From Elusimicrobiota bacterium (lineage in GTDB: Bacteria; Elusimicrobiota; Elusimicrobia; UBA1565; UBA9628), in contig JACQWX010000075.1 in NCBI GenBank assembly GCA_016209035.1, forward strand, positions 1 to 61,090: a stretch of DNA of 61,090 nucleotides, in the 5' to 3' direction. Below are positions 8,368-16,839 of this stretch, one piece after another. The notes under the pieces were generated by a model, which worked only from the letters and a program-made list of their open reading frames with translations, was not told where the DNA came from and did no database searches. Positions within the stretch are counted from its first letter, which is position 1, and each line of letters starts with the position of its first letter. The translations under genes and the position numbers were made by a program.

Positions 8368-10119
8368 TCAGTTGGAGAAGAACGGATGCCCCAGCACCGG
8401 CGGCTTCTCCGGCTTCTCCTCGGTCTTCTTGAGCTCCATCTCGGTCACCAGGACGTCGGGATGGATGATGCTCGCCTGGACCTCTCCCCGAGAGAACCGG
8501 TAGGGCCCGAGCTGGTAGTAGTTGTGCGCGCGCCGGGAGGAGCTTGCGAGCGTGATGTCCCGCAGGGCCCGGAGCGTCACGCTCATGAACTGGGCGTTGC
8601 GGACCAGCTCCTCGCGGCCGTCCGAGACGCGCACCTTGTAGACCAGGAGAGGGGCCGCGAGCGTCTCGGTGTCCCCGCGCTTGGACTCGTCCGCCATGCG
8701 GCGCACGACTATGCCGTAGTCCAGGCCGAAGGCCTTGGCCTGCTTGATGAGCTCGGCTTTGAGCTCGGCGGACCCCGCCGTCTTGTGGGCCTCGATGAAG
8801 AGGCTGCCGACGTGCGCGGTCACGAATTCCCGGGACGACGCCCTGCCGTGGCCGTTGGAGGCTTTCCGGTCCTTGGTCGGGGCCCGGCTCATGAGGAGGT
8901 CCTTGAGGATGCCGTCCTTGATGAGTTCCACCTTCTGGGCGCGGATGCCCTCGTCGTCGGTCTTGTAGTGCCCGATCAGGGGGACTCCCTCGAAGAACTC
9001 GATCCCCGGGTCGTCGTAGACGCTCAGGGTGGGAGCGACCACCCGCAGGCCCAGCCTCCCGGAGAAGGCTCCGGAATAGAAGTACTCCTTCATGCGTTCC
9101 TCTTCCTCGAGCCACAGGGACCTTGGGGCGGAGAGGTTGCGCGCCAGCGTCTGGTCGAAGAACTCCCCGGCGGCCTGCCCTTCGAGCAGGACGGGGCCCG
9201 TGTAGGTCTCCTCCCAGAGGGGCGCCGCCGCGAGGTCGGCGAGGTCCTTGGCGAGGGAGAGGGCCTGCGCCTCCAGGGCCTCGTAGGCCGGGAGGGCCGC
9301 GGGGTCCTGGCGGATGATGCGGCGGCGGTCCGAGAGCTTCATGCCGTCCGGCGCCTGCGCCGAGGCCTCCATGTGGAGCTCGATGTCGTGGCTGTTCTTC
9401 TGGGTCTGCCGGCCCTGGCTGTCCAGGAAATAGACGTGCTGCTGGGTCCAGTAGATGCCGACGTCCGATTTCTGGATCGCGGGATACCGCTTGAACACGG
9501 CCGAGAGCCTCTTGACCGCGTCCTCCCAGCTCCCTCGGTCGAAGGACGGCGTGGTGAGGGGCTGGATGGCGGTCACGACCGGGTCGGCCGAGAGGTCCGG
9601 GATCTCCTCCTTGATGAGGCGGCTAGACTTGTAGGCCTTCTTCTTGGAGAGGGCCTCCTGCGCGGCCTTGTAGGTCCGGTCCGTGACGGACCACAGGTCG
9701 TAGCGCAGGGCGTCATAGTCGTTCTCGGTCACGAGCGAGTCCGTGACCGGGGCGTAGTGCCAGGAGTCCTTCGGCACGTAGTGCGTGTTGTCGAACCGGG
9801 CCGAGCCCACGCGCAGGTCCAGGCCGACCCTGCGGAAGCTGCTGTCGTCGGAGTTCTTGAGCGCTCCGAAGGACCCCTCGACCTCGATGCGCCGGGTGTC
9901 GCGGACCGTGTAGGACACGAAGTACGGGAGCCCAAGGTTCTCCATGTCGAGGCGCTCCACCGTGCGCCTCATCTCGTCCTGCATGGGCCCGAAGACCGAA
10001 GCATCGCCGGCCGCTACCATGATCTCGCCCGCCGATGCGGCCGGCGAAATGGTTGACGGTATCGCCGTCCATGCAAGGAAGGCCGCGCAAATCGGTGGAA
10101 GTCTCCTTCTCGTGGTCAT
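8368..10119 (-). CDS. Exported TldD/PmbA-like protein lacking the HExxxH motif
   Basis: A 583-residue protein with a basic, hydrophobic N-terminus (RRRLPPICAAFLAWTAIPS) that looks like a signal peptide. It aligns by eye over most of its length with the next gene: ETYTGPVLLEGQAAGEFF, SVYDDPGIEFFEG, HYKTDDEGIRAQKVELIKDG and SNGHGRAS all have counterparts there. Where the partner has HEIMGH, this protein has FDQTLA, so the metal site is lost. The pattern copies the TldD (active)/PmbA (inactive) pairing, but exported. Its ATG overlaps the partner stop (ATGA). Substrate unknown. Confidence 0.75.
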   Translation of the reverse strand: MTTRRRLPPICAAFLAWTAIPSTISPAASAGEIMVAAGDASVFGPMQDEMRRTVERLDMENLGLPYFVSYTVRDTRRIEVEGSFGALKNSDDSSFRRVGLDLRVGSARFDNTHYVPKDSWHYAPVTDSLVTENDYDALRYDLWSVTDRTYKAAQEALSKKKAYKSSRLIKEEIPDLSADPVVTAIQPLTTPSFDRGSWEDAVKRLSAVFKRYPAIQKSDVGIYWTQQHVYFLDSQGRQTQKNSHDIELHMEASAQAPDGMKLSDRRRIIRQDPAALPAYEALEAQALSLAKDLADLAAAPLWEETYTGPVLLEGQAAGEFFDQTLARNLSAPRSLWLEEEERMKEYFYSGAFSGRLGLRVVAPTLSVYDDPGIEFFEGVPLIGHYKTDDEGIRAQKVELIKDGILKDLLMSRAPTKDRKASNGHGRASSREFVTAHVGSLFIEAHKTAGSAELKAELIKQAKAFGLDYGIVVRRMADESKRGDTETLAAPLLVYKVRVSDGREELVRNAQFMSVTLRALRDITLASSSRRAHNYYQLGPYRFSRGEVQASIIHPDVLVTEMELKKTEEKPEKPPVLGHPFFSN

Positions 10120-11951
10120 GGCCGTCCTCCTTTGTCATGGTGCGGCGGCGGAAGGATGGGGGGCTTCTCGGAGAAGGTGAGCTTCTTCTCCACCTCCACC
10201 TCGGAGAGCAGCAGGCTTGGGCTTACGGCCGAAACCGGCACGCTGCCGGACTCGGCGCCGCAGGTGCCGTTGAACACGTCGTCGTCGTCCGCCGCCGCCG
10301 TGATCTTGGTGAAGGAGGCGAGCGGCGTGCCAACGATGTCCACCCCGCGGACGACCTCGTCGGGCCTGCCGTCGGGATAGACGCGGTAGACCAGGAGCGG
10401 GATGACCTTGAAGGACTGGGTCAAGCCGCGGCCGGTCATGGTGAAGCCGCCGGAGATGTCGTCGAAGACCAGGCCGAAGGGCTTCTTCTGGCGCTTGACT
10501 TCCTCGATGAGGGTTTGGCGCAGCTTGGCGTAGGGCATGGCGCGGGAGGCCTTGACGATGGTGTTGCCCATGCGCGCCACGATGCGGTGCCCGGGCTCGC
10601 GCCTGGCGTGCCCGTTGGACTGCGGGAAGTTCTTGATGGGAGAGCGGGTCATGAGGAAGCCCTTGAGGATGCCGTCCTGGACGATGGTCACCTTCTGGGA
10701 AGGCACGCCCTCGTCGTCGAACGAGTAGTGGCCCCGCAGGAAGGTCCCGTTGAAGTCCGGCAGGGTCGCGTCGTCGTAGACGCTGATGAAGCCCGCGGTC
10801 ACGGATTGGCCGAGCTTCTTGGTGAAGGTCTGCCCCTCCTTCTCCAGCTTCTGCCGGTGCCCTTCCACGCGGTGGCCCATGATTTCATGGAAGTAGACCG
10901 CCGAGGCGCGGGCGCGGAAGATGGCCGGCCCGGTGTAGGGCTCCACCAAGGGCGCTTTGGTGAGGGCATCGAGCTCCTTGGCCGAGCGCTCCATGTCCCG
11001 CAGGATGACGGGGTCCTTCGCGATGCCTTCCGGAGAGGCCGCGTCGTAGCTCTGGTGCCGGGTGAGGTCCATGCCGTCCGTGGTCCGGGCCATGAGGTAG
11101 TAGCTCAGCCGGACATAGGGGTTGCCGGTCACGACCTCGGCGCCCTCGGAGTCGAGGATGTAGCGGTTGACGGACTCGGCGTGGAAGCTCACCCCGGAGT
11201 CGATGATGAAGGGATACTTCTTGAAGAACCCGGAGAGGTTCTTCAGGCGCCGCCGCCAGGAGTCGCGGTCCAGCTTGGGCGGGGGGATGGTCGCGTAGCG
11301 CCGGGAGGCGGGATAGGGCGAGAAGTCGTCCGACTTGTCCTCCTCCTCGGCGGTCACCGCCTTGTTAGTGAGCACCTTGGTGAACTGCTCCCGGGCCGCC
11401 TTGAGGATCCTGTCCGTGTGGAGCCAGGCGGCGGCGCGCAGGGAGTTCTCATCGTCCTCGTTGGGGAGGCGCACGCTGTCGAAGTCGTCGTCGCGGCGCC
11501 AGCCCTCCATCCCCTTGATCTGGTGGGTGCTGTCCAGGGCGGGGTCGCCGATGCGGGCGTCGATCGTGAGCTGGCGGTCGTGCCCGTCGTTCTCGTAGCG
11601 GATGGCCCCGAGCATGGCGCTCATGTAGACATTGTGCTCGTCCGCGGCCTCGTACGCCAGGAAATACAGGGGCGGCTTCTCCGCGTCCTTGAGCTTCCCG
11701 AAGGAGCGGGCGAGCTCCTTGCGCAGGGCCTGCAGGAGGACGTCCTTGGACGCCGCGGCAACCTCCTCCGCCGAAGGCGCCGCGGGAGCGGCGGCCGGGG
11801 CGGGCGCCGGAGCCGGGGCAGGCGTCGTCGCGGGGGAGGGCGCTGCCGCCGGAGCGGAGGCTGGTTTGGGCTTGGGAGCCGCTCCGACGGCGCTGATGAA
11901 GACCAGGATAGGCAGGATGAGAGCGGCGAGGGCGAGGGATCGGCGGTTCAT
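10116..11951 (-). CDS. Exported TldD-like metalloprotease with HEIMGH motif
   Basis: A 611-residue protein with a signal peptide (MNRRSLALAALILPILVF...) and an Ala/Pro linker of about 50 residues. The TldD-like core contains AVYFHEIMGHRVEGH, which supplies the HExxxH zinc ligands of the family, then SVYDDATLPDF, HYSFDDEGVPSQKVTIVQDG and SNGHARREPG. The start ATG 11951 has GGAGG five bases upstream; the longer frame to 12029 is not used. It is translationally coupled to the inactive paralog downstream. Expected to work outside the cytoplasm, unlike classical TldD. Confidence 0.78.
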   Translation of the reverse strand: MNRRSLALAALILPILVFISAVGAAPKPKPASAPAAAPSPATTPAPAPAPAPAAAPAAPSAEEVAAASKDVLLQALRKELARSFGKLKDAEKPPLYFLAYEAADEHNVYMSAMLGAIRYENDGHDRQLTIDARIGDPALDSTHQIKGMEGWRRDDDFDSVRLPNEDDENSLRAAAWLHTDRILKAAREQFTKVLTNKAVTAEEEDKSDDFSPYPASRRYATIPPPKLDRDSWRRRLKNLSGFFKKYPFIIDSGVSFHAESVNRYILDSEGAEVVTGNPYVRLSYYLMARTTDGMDLTRHQSYDAASPEGIAKDPVILRDMERSAKELDALTKAPLVEPYTGPAIFRARASAVYFHEIMGHRVEGHRQKLEKEGQTFTKKLGQSVTAGFISVYDDATLPDFNGTFLRGHYSFDDEGVPSQKVTIVQDGILKGFLMTRSPIKNFPQSNGHARREPGHRIVARMGNTIVKASRAMPYAKLRQTLIEEVKRQKKPFGLVFDDISGGFTMTGRGLTQSFKVIPLLVYRVYPDGRPDEVVRGVDIVGTPLASFTKITAAADDDDVFNGTCGAESGSVPVSAVSPSLLLSEVEVEKKLTFSEKPPILPPPHHDKGGRP

Positions 11952-11973
11952 GAGGCCTCCTGTGGCTCCGGAG

Positions 11974-11979
11974 ATTCTA
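11974..11979 (-). promoter_or_regulatory. -10-like box TAGAAT upstream of the exported TldD-like pair
   Basis: On the minus strand GCTAGAATC lies 23 bases before the ATG at 11951, leaving room for a short leader with GGAGG. The same TAGAAT box appears before the genes at 49432 and 57090. No clear -35 is seen 17 bases upstream, so this is only a probable promoter. Confidence 0.4.
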
Positions 11980-12106
11980 GCATCCTTTTGGGGCGGGTAT
12001 TCGGCCGAAGATGCGTCGGGACGCATCACTTCAACAGGGAGTGAGGCTCGTGGCCGGCCTGGTCAGGGACATGGCCGCGAGGATGCGGCGGCAGAGGCGC
12101 GGCGAA

Positions 12107-12259
12107 TCATCTTCCACCATCCGCCCAACGGGCCGCGGGCCGCTTCGCGGTCGAATACTCTATTTGCTGCGCCGGCGTCAAAGCCTTGATTTCATCGTAA
12201 ATCTCGGTCTGCGCGAGGCGCTTGAACTCCAGGCAGTCGAAGCCCTTTCTAGCCTTCAT
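12107..12259 (-). CDS. Antitoxin-like small protein of a PIN toxin-antitoxin pair, probably decayed at its C-terminus
   Basis: A 50-residue frame: MKARKGFDCLEFKRLAQTEI then YDEIKALTPAQQIEYS. This opening (FDC.E.KR.AQ..IY.EIK..TP..QI.Y) is what I know from small proteins encoded next to PIN-domain toxins. The last residues (RPAARWADGG) no longer look like the family; in another frame GPRPVGRM resembles the usual GPLG..W tail, suggesting a frameshift. It follows the toxin remnant directly. ATG 12268 is an alternative start. Confidence 0.5.
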   Translation of the reverse strand: MKARKGFDCLEFKRLAQTEIYDEIKALTPAQQIEYSTAKRPAARWADGGR

Positions 12260-12392
12260 CGGGCGCATCGATCCCCACCTCCAGGGGAGAAACGATGGTC
12301 AGCATTCCATAGCCGTGCGAATCGGACGCGAACTCGTCGTCGAAACATCCGCCGATCACGGACGTGTCCACATAAAGCCGCAGCGGTTTCAT
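12249..12392 (-). pseudogene. PIN-domain toxin remnant with internal deletion
   Basis: The 47-codon frame starts MKPLRLYVDTSVIGGCFDDE, a clear PIN (VapC-type RNase) N-terminus with the first catalytic aspartate at residue 9. After residue about 25 it passes straight to GYGMLTIVSPLEV, which resembles the usual C-terminal strand. Roughly 100 middle residues, including the other catalytic acids, are missing, so it cannot be an active RNase. Upstream on the minus strand TATGATACAAT could be its -10 region. Confidence 0.7.
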
Positions 12393-12460
12393 TCGTCGGC
12401 CCTTGACTTCATTGTATCATATGGCGCAAGGAGCGCCCATCTCCCGCGGGGAACTTTACT

Positions 12461-13486
12461 CTAGCGGCAGTCGAAGAACTGCCTTGGGTCGACGCCGCGC
12501 TCCCGCAGGGCCAGGAACACTTTCTGGAGGCTGATCCCCATGGTCGAGTCGTCCAGGAACCGGTCGGACTTCTGGCCGGACGCGGTCAGCGCCCCGACCA
12601 GCTCGCCTGCCGAGTTGAAGGTGCCTCCCCCGCTCATGCCGTGGTAGCTGTCCTGGTTGGAGAGGATGAGGTCGCCCGACAGGATGCCGGGCGAGTAGAC
12701 GGCGCGGAAGACCATCTGGCTGGCGCCGTTGAGCGTGTGGAGCCACTTGCTGGAGCCGATGTCACCGACCTTCTCCCCGTAGGTGGCCCGCCTGCTCGAT
12801 CCCGGCGCGCCGGGGCTCCCTTGCCTGGACGCCGGCCCGGGGAAGCCGATGGTCCAGAGCGGCTCGCCCACGACAGGGGGCCGTGGGTTGGCCGGAACGC
12901 AAGGAGCCGGGTCGGGGCGTTCCACCCGGAGGATGGCCCAGTCCCCGGCGGCGAGAGAGGAGATGCGGCGGATGAGGCCGTCTTGGCCGGCGATGGAGGA
13001 GACGTCCGGAGGGCTGCGCCTCGGAGACAAGAAGCCGCGGCCGGCGGCGAGCAGCGAGGCCGCCCTGTCGCCGTCGTAGAGTTCCGTGCTGGAGCCGCCG
13101 TAGAGCACGGCGTCTTCGTCATGCTCCCAGAGGGAGAGGTCGCCTGCCTGCAGCCTGCGCGCGCGCCTCAAGTCGTCCCGGACGCAGTGCGCCGCGGTCA
13201 GGACATGGCCGGCCCGGGAGACATAGACGCCGGTGCAGGAGCTCCAGCCGGAAGACAGCTCGACCACGGCGTCCAGGAGCGCGGCCGTGAAGGGGGAGGG
13301 CCTAGGGGTCTCGAGCGGAGGATAGAACCCGGGGGCCTTGGCGAAAGGCCGTACGGTCGAGGGGATCTCGCGGAGTCGCCGGTAGAACGCGGCGTCGCCG
13401 TCTTCGAAAGGAGGGGCCCATGCCGCAGCCCAGCAGTCGGCTCCCGGGATGGAGAATAGCAGGCAGGCCGCGATGATTAAGGTCAA
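12461..13486 (-). CDS. Exported trypsin-like serine protease
   Basis: About 341 residues with an N-terminal signal (LTLIIAACLLFSIPGADCWA). Catalytic triad visible: VLTAAHC (His), AGDWAILRVERP (Asp) and YHGMSGGGTFNSAGELVGAL (Ser, with the usual substrate-pocket strand). CTGVYVSRAGHVLTAAHC marks the S1 peptidase fold. No ATG fits; TTG 13486 overlaps the upstream stop as TTGA, so translation is probably coupled to the pentapeptide/peptidase gene. Substrate unknown. A second similar protease is at 20436. Confidence 0.8.
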   Translation of the reverse strand: MTLIIAACLLFSIPGADCWAAAWAPPFEDGDAAFYRRLREIPSTVRPFAKAPGFYPPLETPRPSPFTAALLDAVVELSSGWSSCTGVYVSRAGHVLTAAHCVRDDLRRARRLQAGDLSLWEHDEDAVLYGGSSTELYDGDRAASLLAAGRGFLSPRRSPPDVSSIAGQDGLIRRISSLAAGDWAILRVERPDPAPCVPANPRPPVVGEPLWTIGFPGPASRQGSPGAPGSSRRATYGEKVGDIGSSKWLHTLNGASQMVFRAVYSPGILSGDLILSNQDSYHGMSGGGTFNSAGELVGALTASGQKSDRFLDDSTMGISLQKVFLALRERGVDPRQFFDCR

Positions 13487-15177
13487 GGAGCGTACCAGCA
13501 GGCGGGCCGCAATCCGAGCGAATGGCCCGACTTGGCCGTGCAGGCCCCCGTAGACGGGTCTTGAGAGCTCACGTCCTCGGACAAGGGCGCGTTGCAGACC
13601 GCGGCCGCCAGATAGGTGTCCAGGCGGCACTGGGGAGACGGCGGCGGCAGGAACAGCCGGTCGACTTTCGTGGGGTCCGGCGTGTCGAAGCTCGGATCCG
13701 CCACCCGGCGCAGCTTGGCCAGGAAAAGCGAGTTCTGATAGCCGGTCATGGCGATGCGCTCGCACAAGGCCGCCTCGCCGCCATCCCGGAAGGCCTGGCT
13801 GCACAGGCCGAGGACCTTGGGATGGACGGGCCGGCCGACGAGGAGCCCGGAGTTGGCTTCGCCTTTCCAGAGCACGCGCAGGCATTTGAGCGCCGCGTAG
13901 TAGTCCGCCTGGCCTTCCACCGAGGCTCCTCCATAGAGAGGCGCGCCGCCGATGTGGTGGCCCAACTCGTGGCACACGACCAGGGTGAACGCGTCCTCGG
14001 TCATGGCAGGATGCCGGGGCAGTCCCCCCGCGAAGCGCAGCACGGCCGTGAAGCCCTGGTCGTCCTCTTCGCGCCTCCCGTCGGCCTGGACCTGGTCGTT
14101 GTCCCACTCGCGGTTGACCCGCAGTCTCTGGCTCTTGGCCAAGAAGATCGGGGCGAAGACCCTCTCGGCGCGGTCCAGGATGGCGTGGAACCGCTCGGCC
14201 GAGATGCCGCCTCCGGCGGGCTTGGTCCCGCGGCGGGTTCCAGCTTCTTTCTTGACCATGCCGCGGTCGCCGGCTTCCTTGTCGCTGAATGGAAGCCGCG
14301 TCCGCTCGTCGTATTCGGCTCCCTGGAAATAGGTGAAGTCGGCGACCGCGCCGGTCAGGTCCGCCCCGCGGAGGTCGGCCTTGGCCAGGTGAGCGCCGTT
14401 GAGCCGCGCTTCCCGCATGTTCGCGCCGGCGAGATTGGCCCTGAGAAGATAGGCTCCGTTGAGGTCCGTGCCGGACAGGTCGGCCCCGCTCAAGTCGGCG
14501 TAGGCGAGGAAAGCCTCCTCGCGCAGGTCGCCGGGCTCCCGGAAGCGCGCGCCGGTCAGGTCCGCTCCCCGCAGGTTCGCGGACGCGAGATAGACGGCGA
14601 AGAGCTTGGCCTCGCGCAGGTCGGCCTTGGCCAGGACGGCCAGTGGCATGTTGGCGCGGGTCAAGGCCGCGCCGCGCAGGTCCGCCCCGGAAAGGTCGGC
14701 CCCGCTCAGGTCCGCCAGGAGCAAGTCCGCTCCGGCCAGCCGGCCGCCCCGCAGGTCGGCGCGCCGCAGGGACGCCCCCTTGAGGTTGGCTCCAGGGATG
14801 TCCGCTCCTGCCAGGGAGGCCCCGTCCAGCAGGCCGCATTCCCCCTGGCCAGTGGAGCGCACCGCGTCCGGGCTCGCAGGGTTCAAGCCGGACGCGCCCC
14901 GGCCGTTCTTGCAGGCCCAGCCGGCAAGCTCGTCCCAGCGCAGCCGGTAGGTAGTCTGCTCCAAGGCGCGGTCGAGCGCGAACCCGGCGCGGACCTCGCT
15001 CAGGCTGCCGGCCAGATCCTGGAGGAAGGCGGAGTCCGAAGTCGCGGCGACTCCGGAGGCCTGGCAGAGGACGGCTGGCAAGGCGAGGAGGGAGCCGCAC
15101 AGGCTCAACCGTACCAACGATCCGGCCGCAAACGACTGTCTACGGTCCTGAAGGGGAATCGGCATGTCCATCATCAT
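13483..15177 (-). CDS. Exported pentapeptide-repeat protein fused to an HExxH metallopeptidase-like domain
   Basis: A 564-residue protein. Signal peptide at about 18-45 (GSLVRLSLCGSLLALPAVLC). Residues about 115-290 are tandem A(D/N)LXX pentapeptide repeats (for example LSGADLSGADLRGAALTRAN), which fold as a right-handed beta-helix. Residues about 310-520 are different: RAERVFAPIFLA, then FTLVVCHELGHHIGGAP, an HExxH zinc-peptidase motif, then VEGQADYYAA, whose Glu could be the third ligand. The C-terminus is Cys-containing. It overlaps the trypsin-like gene by TTGA. The four clustered ATG codons at 15165-15177 leave the exact start open. Confidence 0.75.
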   Translation of the reverse strand: MMMDMPIPLQDRRQSFAAGSLVRLSLCGSLLALPAVLCQASGVAATSDSAFLQDLAGSLSEVRAGFALDRALEQTTYRLRWDELAGWACKNGRGASGLNPASPDAVRSTGQGECGLLDGASLAGADIPGANLKGASLRRADLRGGRLAGADLLLADLSGADLSGADLRGAALTRANMPLAVLAKADLREAKLFAVYLASANLRGADLTGARFREPGDLREEAFLAYADLSGADLSGTDLNGAYLLRANLAGANMREARLNGAHLAKADLRGADLTGAVADFTYFQGAEYDERTRLPFSDKEAGDRGMVKKEAGTRRGTKPAGGGISAERFHAILDRAERVFAPIFLAKSQRLRVNREWDNDQVQADGRREEDDQGFTAVLRFAGGLPRHPAMTEDAFTLVVCHELGHHIGGAPLYGGASVEGQADYYAALKCLRVLWKGEANSGLLVGRPVHPKVLGLCSQAFRDGGEAALCERIAMTGYQNSLFLAKLRRVADPSFDTPDPTKVDRLFLPPPSPQCRLDTYLAAAVCNAPLSEDVSSQDPSTGACTAKSGHSLGLRPACWYAP

Positions 15178-15519
15178 ACAGGAAAAGCCCTGGCGGACGC
15201 GCGGGAATTTAGTCCCAGTCCCGGCCGGTCTTTGAGCCCATGCCGCGTTAGGACCAGGGCCGGGGATTCATTGCCCCTAAGGCCCTCAAGTAGGCCGTAC
15301 CAAGCCCTGGCGGCAGGCCGATGTTGACGAGGGTGGGTTGAGCCGTGTCCTGGCCGTCGTCTGGCTCGGGGTCCTTCCCAGGCGCTTCTCCATGACCGAA
15401 AGGCCCATATTGAGATAGGACCTTTGCTTTCCTCCGTCTGGGACTAATGCCTCTCTCCGGTGACGGCAAACGGGCGCTATCATCAAGGTCGGCGGGATTC
15501 TCCGTTGGAGGTGGTTTCG
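15178..15519. other. Intergenic region with no supported gene
   Basis: This gap separates two divergently transcribed exported-protein genes and must hold their promoters. The only long frame (15248-15469, minus) is Pro/Arg-rich with no recognisable domain or ribosome site, so I do not call it. GGAGG at about 15508-15512 serves the downstream gene at 15520. Confidence 0.5.
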
Positions 15520-16371
15520 ATGCCTACGAATGGGTTGCGCCGCGGGGGCTGGACTGCGGGGTTGCTTTTCCTCGGGATGCCCGCCCTGGCTCAGACGACC
15601 GCGATGGAGCAGCTTGAGGCCGCGGCCCCAGCCGGGGCCGTGACGGCTCCGCAGGTCGCCGCGGTTCCGGGCCGCTCTAGCCGTTCCTATGACGTCTACG
15701 ACGGACGCGAGGAGGCGGCTCGGGCCTGCAGCGCGGCGGCCTTCGATTCCGACAAGCGCGAATGCCTCGTCGTGGTCGCCCGCGCGGATTACTTCGACGG
15801 CGCGGCTGCGCGCGCCTGCGGCAGGCTTTCGTTCTCAAGCAACGTTCCGAAATGCATCGAGGCCGTCGCGGACAAAGACTACCTTCCCTCCGAGGTGGAT
15901 GTCTGCGCTGGAAGCTCTTTCGACAGCAGCGTGGTCTCCTGTCTCAAGGCCGCGGGCAGGCCGCACTCCCATCGGCCGCCTTATCCGTATCCTTATCCCG
16001 ACCGCCCGCGCAGGTCTGACGCCAGCTGCTACGCCTTTGACCGGGGATGGGAGGAGCACTGGGGCGGGCACGGCGGCTATCGGTGGGATCCGGGCAGGGC
16101 GTGCCAGGAGTGCCTCCAGCGTCACGGCGGCTGCAACTACCGCTGCACGATCGAGTCTTGGCGCTGCACCGCCGAGTGGGTCCCCAGCGACGCTTCCCAG
16201 CCGCGCCGGACTTACGAGGGCAGGCCGGACCGCGACCGGTGGGATGCGGAGAGAGAGGCTCTCTTGTATTGCCGAGACATCCACTGGGGCGATTCCGGCA
16301 GGGGTGACTGCCGCGTCCTGAACTGCCGCCGAGAGGATGAACTGGTGGACTCAGGCTCCTGCCGCCGCTGA
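15520..16371 (+). CDS. Exported cysteine-rich protein of unknown family
   Basis: About 283 residues. ATG 15520 has GGAGG eight bases upstream and is followed by a signal peptide ending near PALAQT. The mature part has three similar Cys-paired segments (ACSAAAFDSDKRECLVVV; ACGRLSFSSNVPKCIEAV; VCAGSSFDSSVVSCLKAA), that is a C-x(11-13)-C repeat, then a His/Pro/Tyr linker (HRPPYPYPYP), then a C-terminal Cys-rich region (CQECLQRHGGCNYRC...WRCTAEW). Disulfides suggest life outside the cytoplasm. I do not recognise the family. Confidence 0.65.
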   Translation: MPTNGLRRGGWTAGLLFLGMPALAQTTAMEQLEAAAPAGAVTAPQVAAVPGRSSRSYDVYDGREEAARACSAAAFDSDKRECLVVVARADYFDGAAARACGRLSFSSNVPKCIEAVADKDYLPSEVDVCAGSSFDSSVVSCLKAAGRPHSHRPPYPYPYPDRPRRSDASCYAFDRGWEEHWGGHGGYRWDPGRACQECLQRHGGCNYRCTIESWRCTAEWVPSDASQPRRTYEGRPDRDRWDAEREALLYCRDIHWGDSGRGDCRVLNCRREDELVDSGSCRR

Positions 16372-16393
16372 CGCGCCCGCGCAGGAGGTTCGG

Positions 16394-16506
16394 TCACTCC
16401 AGTTTCAGCACTTCGTCCGGGTCGTAGTCCGGCTTCTTGAAGAAGGCCAGCATGAGGCGGTTCACCTCGATCCCCTCGTACTGGTCGTGCCAGCGGAGGA
16501 GGGATT
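16394..16506 (-). pseudogene. Duplicated 3' end of the C39-like lipoprotein gene
   Basis: On the minus strand this reads RWHDQYEGIEVNRLMLAFFK, KPDYDPDEVLKLE, stop. That is nearly identical to the end of the gene at 22960-23577 (RWHDQYEGIKVNRLMLTFSK, KPDYDPEEVLRLE), and the DNA matches closely over about 110 bases. The rest of the gene is absent, so this is a remnant of a duplicated or lost paralog. Confidence 0.75.
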
Positions 16507-16518
16507 CATTGCTCCTGA

Positions 16519-16798
16519 GTGTTCTACAGCCGCGAGTCCGAGGGCCGGGCCGAAGGCAGCTTCTTCAGGTCGCCGAGACGGGACACGTCTTTCGATCGGC
16601 TCCTGCGACTGCAGCGATCCGGCTTCAACAGGGTGGTCGCCCTGATGGTCGCCGCGACGGCGTTCGTCGCGGGTTTCTGGCCTGTCGTGGGGGCCATCCT
16701 GGCCGCGTTCGGCTCGGGAGGATTTCTTTTGGGCGGGAGTGGGGCTTTTCCTTCCCCTGGTCATGGCGAAGTGGTTCTACGAATTCTTCAAGTACTAG
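16519..16798 (+). pseudogene. Possible frameshifted small membrane protein
   Basis: One frame gives FNRVVALMVAATAFVAGFWP then VVGAILAAFGSG, a membrane-like segment. The next frame continues FWAGVGLFLPLVMAKWFYEF and ends FKY at TAG 16796. Joined, they make a plausible two-TM protein broken near 16725. It could also be chance, as the family is not recognised. The rest of 16372-16839 holds only the pseudogene above. Confidence 0.3.
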
Positions 16799-16839
16799 GC
16801 CGCTGACGGCGGCGAACTTCCAGGGATGGGTCTCGTCCG

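Noticed and set aside
8272-10056. 594-codon plus-strand frame rich in Val, Leu, Gly, Arg
   Set aside because: It is antisense to the exported TldD-like gene, has no domain, and such frames are expected in GC-rich coding DNA.
14341-14850. Repeated GGTCCGCCCC-like DNA, suspected tandem repeat
   Set aside because: It encodes the pentapeptide repeats of the gene at 13483-15177; the periodicity is at protein level.
12461-15100. Single 879-codon minus-strand frame joining the protease to upstream sequence
   Set aside because: The upstream two thirds is a shadow of the pentapeptide protein in another frame; the protease begins at TTG 13486.
15248-15469. 73-codon minus-strand frame in the intergenic gap
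   Set aside because: No ribosome site, Pro/Arg-rich, no recognisable domain.
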